Part shown: positions 1-7,334 of the stretch, in pieces
Layout: each line of letters starts with the position of its first letter
Numbering within the stretch: position 1 is the stretch's first letter
DNA from: Pannonibacter phragmitetus_B
GTDB lineage: Bacteria; Pseudomonadota; Alphaproteobacteria; Rhizobiales; Stappiaceae
DNA length: 64,000 nucleotides
NCBI RefSeq assembly: GCF_050510895.1
Contig: NZ_JBNINT010000001.1
Span: 4,340,001 to 4,404,000, forward strand
Direction: 5' to 3'
Position numbers and translations under genes: made by a program
Notes under the pieces: model-generated
Told to the model about the DNA's origin: nothing
Databases searched by the model: none
Seen by the model: only the letters and a program-made list of their open reading frames with translations

Positions 1-683
1 CGCTCACTTCCTCGCCCGTCGCCGCCTTCACCAGCGGGGGCCTGCGAGGAAGATGGTGCCCTGATTGCGCACGATGATGGTTTCATCGCTCATGGCCGGA
101 ACATAAGCCCCGCCTGCGGTGCAGGAGCCCATCACCACGGCGATCTGGGCAATGCCGCGTGCCGACATGTTGGCCTGATTGAAGAAGATGCGGCCAAAAT
201 GGTCGCGGTCGGGGAACACTTCGTCCTGGTTAGGCAGGTTGGCGCCGCCCGAATCCACCAGATAGACGCAAGGCAGATTGTTCTCGGCGGCAATCTCCTG
301 CGCCCTCAGGTGCTTCTTCACCGTCATCGGGTAGTAGGTGCCGCCCTTCACCGTCGCGTCATTGGCGACGATCATCACCTCCCGGCCCTCGACACGGCCA
401 ATGCCTGCAATCAGGCCAGCGGAGGGGAGGCGTTGTCATAGAGCCCATGGGCGGCGAAGAGGCCGACTTCCAGGAAGGGCGAGCCGGGGTCGAGCAGGCG
501 CGAGACGCGCTCACGTGGCAGGATCTTGCCGCGTGAGGCATGGCGGGCGCGGGCTTCCGTGCCGCCGCCTTCAAAGGCCGCTTCCGCTGCCCGGCGCACC
601 TCTTCAAGGGTCGCTTCATGCGCCTTGCGGTTCCTCTCGAAAACCTCGCCGCGTGTGGCAGCGTTCGATTTCAGGATGCCCAT
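1..683 (-). CDS. Acyl-CoA carboxylase carboxyltransferase subunit (methylcrotonyl-CoA carboxylase beta type), partial, frameshifted
   Basis: This is the N-terminal part of a biotin-dependent carboxyltransferase; the rest lies beyond the window edge. It starts MGILKSNAATRGEVFERN, and blocks such as PRERVSRLLDPGSPFLEVG, ANDATVKGGTYYPMTVKKH and VMGSCTAGGAYVPAMSDE are typical of the methylcrotonyl-CoA carboxylase beta family, which acts in leucine degradation. The reading frame breaks twice. At the G run 424-427, restoring one base joins LYDNASPSAG to LIAGIGRVEG. At the G run 36-40, restoring one base gives LAGPPLVKAATGEEVS. Both fit a lost homopolymer base. The start overlaps the end of the upstream TetR gene by 13 bases, so the two probably form one operon. 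Geranyl-CoA or propionyl-CoA carboxylase beta is a less likely alternative. Confidence 0.85.
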
Positions 684-1299
684 TGTCTCCCGGCTCCTCT
701 CCCTCCGGTGACGCTTGCGGTCACCATGTCCAGATAGATGGTTTCGATATCGGCCTTGGAGAGCCTGCCGCCCTCCCGGTACCAGGTGCCAAGGCCTGTC
801 AGCATGGCGATGATGGCGCGGGTGGCCACCTTCGGCTCGCTGACGGCAAAGCTGCCCGCCTGCGCGCCGCGCTTCAGAATGTCCGTCAGGATTGCCTCAT
901 ACCGCTGGCGCAGATGCTCGACGGCCTGAAAGTTATCCGGCTCAAGATTGCGAAGCTCCATGTAGGAGACAAACACCGCATCTGTGCGCGCCAGATGGTA
1001 GCGGATGTGAAAGCGGGTGAAGCGCTCCAGCGCCGCGTCCGGGCCTTCGCCGGGCTCTGCTGCGGCGCAATTTTCGTCCCAGGCTTCAAGCAGCGCCTGC
1101 ATATGGCTGACCATCAGGTCGCGCAGAATGTCCTGCTTGGTGGGGAAATGGTTGTAAAGCGCACCGGGCTGGACGCCGACAGCGGTGGCAATCTGGCGCA
1201 TGGAAACGGCGGCGTAGCCCTCACGCGCAAACAGCCGCAGCGCAGCCTCGCGCACGCGCTCTGCCGTTTCCTCTCCCTGGCGCCCACCGTGCGTGCCAT
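671..1299 (-). CDS. TetR/AcrR family transcriptional regulator (frameshifted near its start)
   Basis: This is a TetR-type repressor of about 209 residues. The N-terminal helix-turn-helix is seen as AALRLFAREGYAAVSMRQIATA, followed by VQPGALYNHFPTKQDIL, and the C-terminal part is a ligand-binding domain. The first in-frame ATG of the long frame (1339) lies inside a palindrome. A better start is ATG 1299, preceded by a GGAGGAG ribosome-binding site; it reads MARTVG and joins RQGEETAERV if one base is restored in the C run 1283-1285. The span is then exactly 210 codons. It is the first gene before the carboxylase, so it probably controls branched-chain acyl-CoA catabolism in response to an acyl-CoA. 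The ligand is inferred from context. Confidence 0.85.
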
Positions 1300-1622
1300 G
1301 CGTGTCTCCTCCAGGCGAAGAAAATAAATGAACGATCATTCATTTGCAAGGGTGTCTTGGCGTGCAAAGGGGGCACATGGGGCAAGGCGTCAGACGGTGG
1401 CTTTCCGGAAGTTTTCCGCAGGTATTCCGTTTTTTCCGTCTTGGCGCAGCGCATTGAAGTTCAAGACGGAATCAGGCGCTGCAACCTTATGCCTGATCAT
1501 TGGTTGCTGGCTGCTGCCCTGTTTTGGCCAGCCTGGCCTTGTCCGTTTTGCCAGTTGCCGTTAGGCAGAGGCCGTTTTTACGAGCCATGCGTGCAGACTT
1601 GCCGCGATGACGGAGATGAACC
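1300..1622. other. Intergenic region between tetR and the lipoprotein gene
   Basis: This 323-base divergent region holds the candidate TetR operator at 1329-1342. Short reading frames in it show no recognisable protein features. It must contain the promoters of both flanking genes, but I see no convincing -35/-10 pair. Confidence 0.6.
1329..1342. promoter_or_regulatory. Candidate operator of the TetR regulator
   Basis: The near-palindrome TGAACGATCATTCA (12 of 14 bases symmetric) lies 30 bases upstream of the chosen start of the TetR gene. AT-rich flanks extend it. Its form resembles operators of TetR-family regulators of acyl-CoA metabolism that contain a GAACG...CGTTC core. Autoregulation is an inference. 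Confidence 0.5.
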
Positions 1623-2006
1623 TTGAAGAAGATACTGACTGCGCTCGTTTTTGGCCTGACCCTTGCCGGCTGCGCATCTTCCGGTAATCAGAGCCTCAGA
1701 GACGAGACGGAAGCGAGCGTCTCCGCCAAGCTGACCGAAGGCAAGACGACGCGGAGCGAGGTGCAGCGGATGTTCGGTTCGCCCTTCCAGACGAGCTTTA
1801 CCTCCGAAGGTGAAGAGATCTGGACCTACCAGCTCGACAACCTGCAGGCTGATGCCGTGAACTTTATCCCCGTGGTCGGTGCGCTCGGCACGTCCCATTC
1901 GGGCAAGCGCAAGCAGCTGGTCGTCCTGTTCAACAACAAGAACATCGTCCGCCGCTATTCGATGACCGATTCCGATGTCTCGGTGAAGACGGGCGTCTTC
2001 CGCTAA
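1623..2006 (+). CDS. Outer-membrane lipoprotein with a SmpA/BamE-like domain
   Basis: A 127-residue protein with a lipoprotein signal (MKKILTALVFGLTLAGC): basic start, hydrophobic core and an LAGC lipobox with the acylated Cys at residue 17. The mature part has the SmpA/OmlA pattern: LTEGKTTRSEVQRMFGSP, then EIWTYQ and a GKRKQLVVLFNNKNIVRRY strand. The start is TTG at 1623, supported by a GGAG eight bases upstream; the nearby ATG at 1617 is out of frame. It may not be the BAM-complex BamE itself, because paralogues with this fold are common. A strong hairpin terminator follows. Confidence 0.75.
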   Translation: MKKILTALVFGLTLAGCASSGNQSLRDETEASVSAKLTEGKTTRSEVQRMFGSPFQTSFTSEGEEIWTYQLDNLQADAVNFIPVVGALGTSHSGKRKQLVVLFNNKNIVRRYSMTDSDVSVKTGVFR

Positions 2007-2024
2007 GACCCTGCCTTGAAATTC

Positions 2025-2058
2025 AAAGCCCCGGCAGATTGGTCTGCCGGGGCTTTTT
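2025..2058. terminator. Bidirectional intrinsic terminator
   Basis: A 14-base-pair stem (AAAGCCCCGGCAGA / TCTGCCGGGGCTTT) with loop TTGG and a T run on the plus strand. It lies between the convergent lipoprotein and lytic transglycosylase genes and can serve both. Confidence 0.85.
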
Positions 2059-2885
2059 CATTCGACGAGCTTCTCGGCCATGACGCCGATGGTCTGGACA
2101 TAGACCTCGGCCTTGTTCCACTCTTTCAGAACCTCGTGGTTCGGGGTGCCGGGAGCCCAGCTTTCGCCAGCCCGCCAGCCCTTCTGCTTCAGGTAGTTGG
2201 CGGTGGAGGCCGCCACGTCCGGGATGGAGCGGATCAGGTCGCGCTTGCCATCCCGGTCATAATCGACGGCGTAGTTGAGATAGGAGCTAGCCAGGAACTG
2301 GGTCTGGCCCAGCTCGCCAGCCCAGGCGCCGCGCATGTCCTCGCGCACCTTGTCGCCGTTCTCGATGATCGTCAGGGCCGACACCAGCTCGCGGGTGAAG
2401 AACTCCGAGCGGCGGCAATCGTAGGACAAGGTTGCCAGCGAGCGCACCACATCCATCTTGCCGGAGTTGGCTCCATAGCCCGTCTCAAGGCCCCAGATGG
2501 CGATGATGATCTGCGGCGGCACGCCGAAATCCTGCTGGATGCGCTCGAACATCCCCGCATACTGGGCGTGCATCATGCGGCCCCGGTCGATCAGCGCCTT
2601 GTTGACACGGCGCTTGTAAAAGTCCTCGAAGCTCAGCTTGAACGACTTCTGGCCCCGGTCGAGTTTGATGACCTGCGGATCATAGGTCACGCCTTCAAGG
2701 GCATTGGCAACCGTATAGGACTTCAGTCCGTACTGGCCGGGCGCCTCTTCTTTGAACGCGGCGAGCCAGGCATTGAAACCGGAGGCATCATTGCCGCAGG
2801 CCGCAGCCTGGGCGGGCTGGATGGCGAGGGATGGCGCGAAGGACGCAGTCAGGGAAAGGGCAAAAGCGCAAAGTACCTTGCGCAT
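2058..2885 (-). CDS. Lytic murein transglycosylase, MltB family
   Basis: A 275-residue periplasmic enzyme that cleaves peptidoglycan glycan strands to 1,6-anhydromuropeptides. A signal peptide spans about residues 1-28, ending near QPAQA-AA. The catalytic motif is WGLETGYG, with Glu about residue 134, preceded by FGVPPQIIIAI. The later blocks AGELGQTQFLASSYLNYAVDYDRDGKRDL and DVAASTANYLKQKGW are typical of the SLT_2 domain. I chose the ATG at 2885 because the signal peptide starts there; the frame continues upstream without sense. The protein lacks the C-terminal peptidoglycan-binding domain found in some relatives. Confidence 0.88.
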   Translation of the reverse strand: MRKVLCAFALSLTASFAPSLAIQPAQAAACGNDASGFNAWLAAFKEEAPGQYGLKSYTVANALEGVTYDPQVIKLDRGQKSFKLSFEDFYKRRVNKALIDRGRMMHAQYAGMFERIQQDFGVPPQIIIAIWGLETGYGANSGKMDVVRSLATLSYDCRRSEFFTRELVSALTIIENGDKVREDMRGAWAGELGQTQFLASSYLNYAVDYDRDGKRDLIRSIPDVAASTANYLKQKGWRAGESWAPGTPNHEVLKEWNKAEVYVQTIGVMAEKLVE

Positions 2886-3245
2886 GGCGGGCACTCCCGG
2901 ATGACCCGGCGGCACAGATGCCGGGCATGTTTGATGGGTGAAACCGAAGGGCGCAGGATTCGTGATCACTCCTGCCCTTCGCATTAGCTGGCTTGCCTTC
3001 GTTTCCCCTGGTTCGTCAAGGGAAAGCAGGCATTAAATGCCGTTTCTCCGGGCTGTTCCATGCAGTTGTGACTTCATGTGACGCGCCAGAGGCTAAAGGC
3101 GGCAAGGCTTCATAGCGCAAGCCAATCGGCCGGAATGTGATGCAGACCACGGTTTTGGTCCTGCAACAGGCGCATGCCATTTCCCTGGGGTGGAAGCTGC
3201 GGGCCCAAAAGGCGCGTCAGCGGCTTTGGATCAAGGAACAGACCC
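2886..3245. other. Intergenic region, no gene recognised
   Basis: This 360-base divergent spacer separates the transglycosylase and a small membrane protein. There is an imperfect hairpin near 2946-2985 (AGGGCGCAGGA / TCCTGCCCTT) in the leader of the transglycosylase. I see no credible coding frame or known RNA family. Confidence 0.5.
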
Positions 3246-3632
3246 ATGCGAGGCATTTCCTTCTGGTTCTTCATTTCCGCCATGTTTTATGGCGTGGGCA
3301 GTCTCATTTTCGGCATTCAGATGTCGGCAGGTCAGGGGGCAGGCTTTGCCACGGCCAATGTGCAGCTGACACTCCTTGGCTTTCTGACGATGACACTCTT
3401 CGGGCTCTATTATAACGCCGTGCCGCAGGCCGCCCATTCCCGGCTGGCGCGGCTGCATTTCGTCGCGGCGACCATCGGCATGTGGCTGATGATCCCCGGC
3501 GTTGCGATTGCGATTGAGGATGGCAATCTCTTGCTGGCGTTGACGGGGTCCGCGGTTATGGCCGTCTCCATGGTGCCCTTCGTCATGATCCTGCGCCGCC
3601 TGCGCCGGATCGCCGCTCACGCGGCTGGCTGA
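3246..3632 (+). CDS. Small integral membrane protein, function unknown
   Basis: A 128-residue protein made almost entirely of about four membrane segments (FWFFISAMFYGVGSLIFGI, LTLLGFLTMTLFGLYY, LHFVAATIGMWLMIPGVAI, LLLALTGSAVMAVSMVPF). It ends in the basic tail LRRLRRIAAHAAG. The AHSRLARLHF loop has two histidines, and the general look recalls the first helices of haem-copper oxidase subunit I-like proteins, but there is too little to assign a function. ATG 3246 was chosen because the hydrophobic segment begins just after it. Confidence 0.6.
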   Translation: MRGISFWFFISAMFYGVGSLIFGIQMSAGQGAGFATANVQLTLLGFLTMTLFGLYYNAVPQAAHSRLARLHFVAATIGMWLMIPGVAIAIEDGNLLLALTGSAVMAVSMVPFVMILRRLRRIAAHAAG

Positions 3633-3847
3633 GGTATGGTTCCGTCAGCCTCAAGCAAGGCAGAAATCTTAATTCGAGGCTGGGGCCTGGTTGTCCCCGG
3701 CCTTACGCGTTGGGGCTGCGTGGCGGGCACAGGACAGGCAGATATTTCTGTCCCACGGCCAATGATTTGACCTTGCAGCCTATTTAGGCTTTTCATCACA
3801 GCTTGGCCTGTGTAGCCATGAAGGCCATTGACTGTGGAGCGTGACCG

Positions 3848-4852
3848 ATGTCCCTGGATGCCGAAGCCATAACCGACCGCCGCAGGCTCCGCCGCAAGCT
3901 CGTGTTCTGGCGCGTTGCAGCCTTTCTGATTTTGGCCGTTGCCCTCGTTTCGGGTCTCGTTGCCCTTGGCGGTGGTTTCAATGCCGAGCGCAGCAGCCCG
4001 CATATCGCGCGCATTCCGGTCGAAGGCGTGATCCTGGAGGACCGGGACCAGCTCAAGCTGATCCGCGAGATCGGCGAGAACAAGAACGTCGCCGGTGTGA
4101 TCATTTCCATCAATTCGCCGGGCGGCAGCACCACAGGTGGCGAGGCGCTTTATCTGGCCCTGCGGGAACTGGCGAAGAAGAAGCCTGTCGTTTCTGAAAT
4201 CCGCACGGTCGGCGCGTCGGCCGGCTACATGGTGGCACTGGCGGGTGATCATGTCGTGGCACGCTACAACTCGATCACCGGGTCGATCGGCGTCCTGTTC
4301 CAGTTCGGCAATGCCGAAAAGCTGATGGACATGGTTGGGGTGAAGATGGATGCGGTGAAAAGCGCGCCCATGAAGGCTGAGCCCGATTTTTATTCCGAAC
4401 CCTCGTCCGAGACCCGTGACATGCTGGCGCTTCTGGTTGGCGACAGCTACGACTGGTTTGTGAAACTGGTGGCCGAAAGGCGCAAGTTGAGCCCGGAAGA
4501 GGCCCGCGCCGTAGCCGACGGCAGTATCGTCACCGGATTCCGGGCGCAGGAGCGCAAGCTGGTGGATGCCATTGGCGGCGAGGATGCGGCCATTGCCTGG
4601 CTTGAAAAGGAAAAGGGTGTTGCAAAGGACTTGCCGGTCGTCACCTGGAAGGTGCCGGATGAGAGCAGCCGCCTGCCATTTGCAGCACGAATGTCTCAAG
4701 GGATCGGTGAAGGAGCCGTCAAGGCGCTGATTGGAGGCGTTTCAGAGGCTAAGGGATTGATTTCTCCGAGCCTTACGCTTGACGGGCTCGTCTCTGTTTG
4801 GCACGCTCCAGTGGGTGTGCCGGTTGGTCAGGAACAAGGGAGCGGGGAATGA
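3848..4852 (+). CDS. sppA: Signal peptide peptidase SppA, S49 family
   Basis: A 334-residue inner-membrane serine peptidase that degrades leftover signal peptides. One N-terminal membrane anchor lies at about residues 19-42. The S49 core follows: GVIISINSPGGS, then GASAGYM with nucleophile Ser about 124, and the region TGSIGV...KSAPMKAE, which should supply the catalytic Lys about 50 residues later. The length fits the short SppA form. The gene ends ATGA, overlapping the start of the IHF beta gene by four bases, so the two are translationally coupled. Confidence 0.88.
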   Translation: MSLDAEAITDRRRLRRKLVFWRVAAFLILAVALVSGLVALGGGFNAERSSPHIARIPVEGVILEDRDQLKLIREIGENKNVAGVIISINSPGGSTTGGEALYLALRELAKKKPVVSEIRTVGASAGYMVALAGDHVVARYNSITGSIGVLFQFGNAEKLMDMVGVKMDAVKSAPMKAEPDFYSEPSSETRDMLALLVGDSYDWFVKLVAERRKLSPEEARAVADGSIVTGFRAQERKLVDAIGGEDAAIAWLEKEKGVAKDLPVVTWKVPDESSRLPFAARMSQGIGEGAVKALIGGVSEAKGLISPSLTLDGLVSVWHAPVGVPVGQEQGSGE

Positions 4853-5166
4853 TCAAATCCGAGCTAGTGCAGCGCATCGCGGAGCAGAACCCGCATCTCT
4901 ATCAGCGCGACGTCGAGAACATCGTCAACGCGATCCTTGACGAAATCACAGAGGCGCTGATGCGGGGCGACCGCGTGGAATTGCGCGGCTTCGGCGCTTT
5001 TTCCGTCAAAAACCGCCCAGCCCGCGTCGGCCGCAATCCGCGCACCGGGCAGAAGGTCGAGGTGGACGAGAAATACGTTCCCTTCTTCAAGACCGGCAAG
5101 GAAATGCGCGAGCGCCTGAATGATGGCGTCGATCACGGTGAAGACGGCGACGACGACGAAGACTGA
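4849..5166 (+). CDS. ihfB: Integration host factor subunit beta
   Basis: A 105-residue DNA-bending protein of the HU/IHF family. The hallmark region is VELRGFGAFSVKNRPARVGRNPRTG, the beta arm that inserts into the minor groove, followed by PFFKTGKEMRERLN. An acidic tail (GEDGDDDED) follows the usual end of the family. It forms a heterodimer with IHF alpha and acts in replication, recombination and sigma-54 promoter activation. The start is inside the stop of sppA. Confidence 0.95.
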   Translation: MIKSELVQRIAEQNPHLYQRDVENIVNAILDEITEALMRGDRVELRGFGAFSVKNRPARVGRNPRTGQKVEVDEKYVPFFKTGKEMRERLNDGVDHGEDGDDDED

Positions 5167-5299
5167 CCGCTCCGCTGTGAGGGCCGTTTCAGTGAGGCCA
5201 GAGGCAAGGCTCTACGCCGGAACGGCACAAGATTGAAAATTTGGAGCATTGCAGGCGAACCTGTTTCGCAGGGCATGCTTCCTGAAGAAGGCAGGGCCC

Positions 5300-5653
5300 G
5301 TGACCCGGTTTCTCAAGAACCTGATCCTCGTTGCCATCGCTCTGGTGGTTGTGCCGCTTTCGGTGGCAAACAGGCATGGGGTCAATCTCTCGCTCAACCC
5401 CTTTGATCCGCAGGACCCGCGCCTGACGCTCACCGGCGTGCCGCTGTTCTGGGTGATTTTTGCCGCCATTCTGGTGGGCATTTTCATCGGCGGGCTTGGA
5501 GCCTGGGCAAAGCAGGGCCGCTGGCGGCGCGAGGCACGTGTCAAGCGCTCCGAGGCTGACAAGTGGCACAAGGAAGCCGACAAGCTGCGGGCTGAGGCCG
5601 AGCAGTCCTCTCCGTCCCGCGCCCTTCCTGGCCCGGACAGCCGCGCTGCCTGA
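5300..5653 (+). CDS. LapA-domain (DUF1049) inner-membrane protein
   Basis: About 117 residues. Two membrane segments (FLKNLILVAIALVVVPLSVAN and LFWVIFAAILVGIFIGGLGAW) are separated by a short loop containing NLSLNPFDPQDPRLTLTGVP. A charged coiled-coil tail (RREARVKRSEADKWHKEADKLRAEAE) follows. This is the LapA/LapB-assembly protein A pattern, linked in enterobacteria to control of lipopolysaccharide synthesis. GTG 5300 was preferred; an upstream TTG at 5249 is possible but its GGAG is too close. It follows ihfB, as it often does in alphaproteobacteria. Confidence 0.75.
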   Translation: MTRFLKNLILVAIALVVVPLSVANRHGVNLSLNPFDPQDPRLTLTGVPLFWVIFAAILVGIFIGGLGAWAKQGRWRREARVKRSEADKWHKEADKLRAEAEQSSPSRALPGPDSRAA

Positions 5654-5668
5654 GGACGGCGCAAAACG

Positions 5669-6310
5669 TCAGGATTTTGGCGCCGAATAGCCCGGCAGCG
5701 TCCAGCCTCTGAGAATGGCGCCGCCACGGATGATGAAGGCCGCAAGAGCGCCAATGATGGCGGCGGGCCAGAGCGAGAAGCCAACGAGCGTCAGGATGAC
5801 GAAGACGGCAGCGCCGGTGAAGGCGGCAGTGACATAGATCTCCGGCTTGGCAATGGCAGTCGGGTCTCCGGCCACCACATCGCGCAGGATGCCGCCGAAA
5901 GTGGCAGTCGAGGCACCAAGCAGAACGGCCACGACGGGCATGTGATCGACCGCCATGGATTTGGCAGCCCCCATCACGCAATAGGCAGCAAGCCCGATGG
6001 CATCGGCCCAGCGGAGCGGCTTGCCCCAGCCTTCGACGATATGCGCCCCGAACCACATCAGCACGCTGACACCGAAGCAGACCAGCAGATAGCCTTCCGA
6101 CTTGGTCCAGAACACGGGCACGCCAAGGATGAGGTCACGCAGCGTGCCGCCGCCAACGCCGGTCATGGTGGCGAAGAACAGGAAGGCGATGAAGTCCATC
6201 CCCTTGCGCGAGGCGACGATCGCACCGGTTACGGCAAAGACGGCAACGCCCACATAATCGAGCACCATCAGCACGTTCAGCAGCGTTTCGGGAGCCTTGT
6301 CGAACATCAT
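5669..6310 (-). CDS. Trimeric intracellular cation (TRIC) channel family protein
   Basis: A 213-residue membrane protein with two UPF0126 repeats, each of three helices. The repeats carry the glycine-rich motifs ATMTGVGGGTLRDLI and ASTATFGGILRDVVAGD, which are the family signature. Bacterial members conduct monovalent cations as trimers, although many annotations call them YicG or glycine transporters. It is convergent with the lapA-like gene. Confidence 0.85.
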   Translation of the reverse strand: MMFDKAPETLLNVLMVLDYVGVAVFAVTGAIVASRKGMDFIAFLFFATMTGVGGGTLRDLILGVPVFWTKSEGYLLVCFGVSVLMWFGAHIVEGWGKPLRWADAIGLAAYCVMGAAKSMAVDHMPVVAVLLGASTATFGGILRDVVAGDPTAIAKPEIYVTAAFTGAAVFVILTLVGFSLWPAAIIGALAAFIIRGGAILRGWTLPGYSAPKS

Positions 6311-6399
6311 CAGCTGTCACCTTCTCTTGCCCTTGGCGCCCTCGCGCCTGCAAGTGATGGCTTCTCTAGTCCAGACAGGGCCGCGCGGCAATCGCGCTG

Positions 6400-7334
6400 C
6401 TAAAGCGCGCTCATGGCCTCTGCTGCCTTGACGGCGGCGGAGGCGCGATTTTCGACGCCGAGCTTCACGTAGATCTGCTCCAGATGCTTGTTCACCGTGC
6501 GCGGCGACAGGCCGAGGATTTCGCCGATGTCCTTGTTGGCCTTGCCGCGGGCAATCCAAAGCAGAACCTCCGCCTCGCGGGCGGTGAGGCCGAAACGGGT
6601 GCGCAGGCCATCGGTCTGGCCGGCCTCGTCGCCGCCCGTCAGGCGGAAGAGATATTCATCCGGACCGACGGCGCCCAGATAGGTGAAATCAAGCTTCTGC
6701 CCCGGCGCTCCCATGAAGGAAGTGGTCCGGCTTCCGCCTGCCTGAGCAAGGCTTCCAAGCCAGGAGCCCAGATGCTGGCTGATGAGGGATGGCACATCGC
6801 CTTCCATACGCCCGGCAAACTGATTGAGCGCCGTGCGAGCCTGGGGCGTTGCCCATTTCAGGCTGCCGGTGGAGGCGACGGCCATCAGGTGACGCCCGGC
6901 GGCATCGAGCGCGATGCGGGCGCTCTGCACCTGCCGTGCGTTGGCCAGATGCACGCGGATGCGGGCCTGCAACTCATCGAGGTTGATCGGCTTTGTGAGA
7001 AAATCCACGCCGCCACTCTCCAGCGCATGCACCACATGCTCGGTTTCGCTGAGGCCGGTCATGAAGATTACCGGAACATGGGCCAGTTCCGGCATTGCTT
7101 TCAGCTGCCGGCAGGTTTCAAATCCGTCCGGCTGCGGCATCACCGCATCCATCAGCACCATGTCCGGCGTGATCCGCCGCGCGATTGTCAGGGCCGCCGT
7201 GCCGGATGTGGCGACCAGAACGGTCACGCCGGATGCCTCCAGCGCCTTGGTCAGGAAGCCGAGAGTTTCGGGGAATCATCCACCACAAGAACGATATCGC
7301 GCTGGCCGGGTGCTTCAGTCATGCTCTCAGTCAT
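6400..7334 (-). CDS. LuxR-type response regulator, partner of the permease-kinase (frameshifted)
   Basis: About 311 residues. An N-terminal receiver domain (DIVLVVDDSP, phospho-acceptor region DMVLMDAVMPQPDGFE, conserved FLTKPINLDEL) is followed by an uncharacterised linker of roughly 100 residues. The C-terminal LuxR helix-turn-helix reads FGLTAREAEVLLWIARGKANKDIGEILGLSPRTVNKHLEQIYVKLGV. The frame is broken near the receiver start; adding one base at the G run 7270-7273 joins VVDDSP to ETLGFLTKALEASG and gives exactly 312 codons. The start overlaps the end of the kinase gene by eight bases, so the two are coupled and likely a cognate pair controlling the adjacent urea genes. The target is inferred from position. 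Confidence 0.85.

Noticed and set aside
338..1327. A 329-codon open frame on the plus strand
   Set aside because: Runs opposite to the TetR and carboxylase genes and has no family features.
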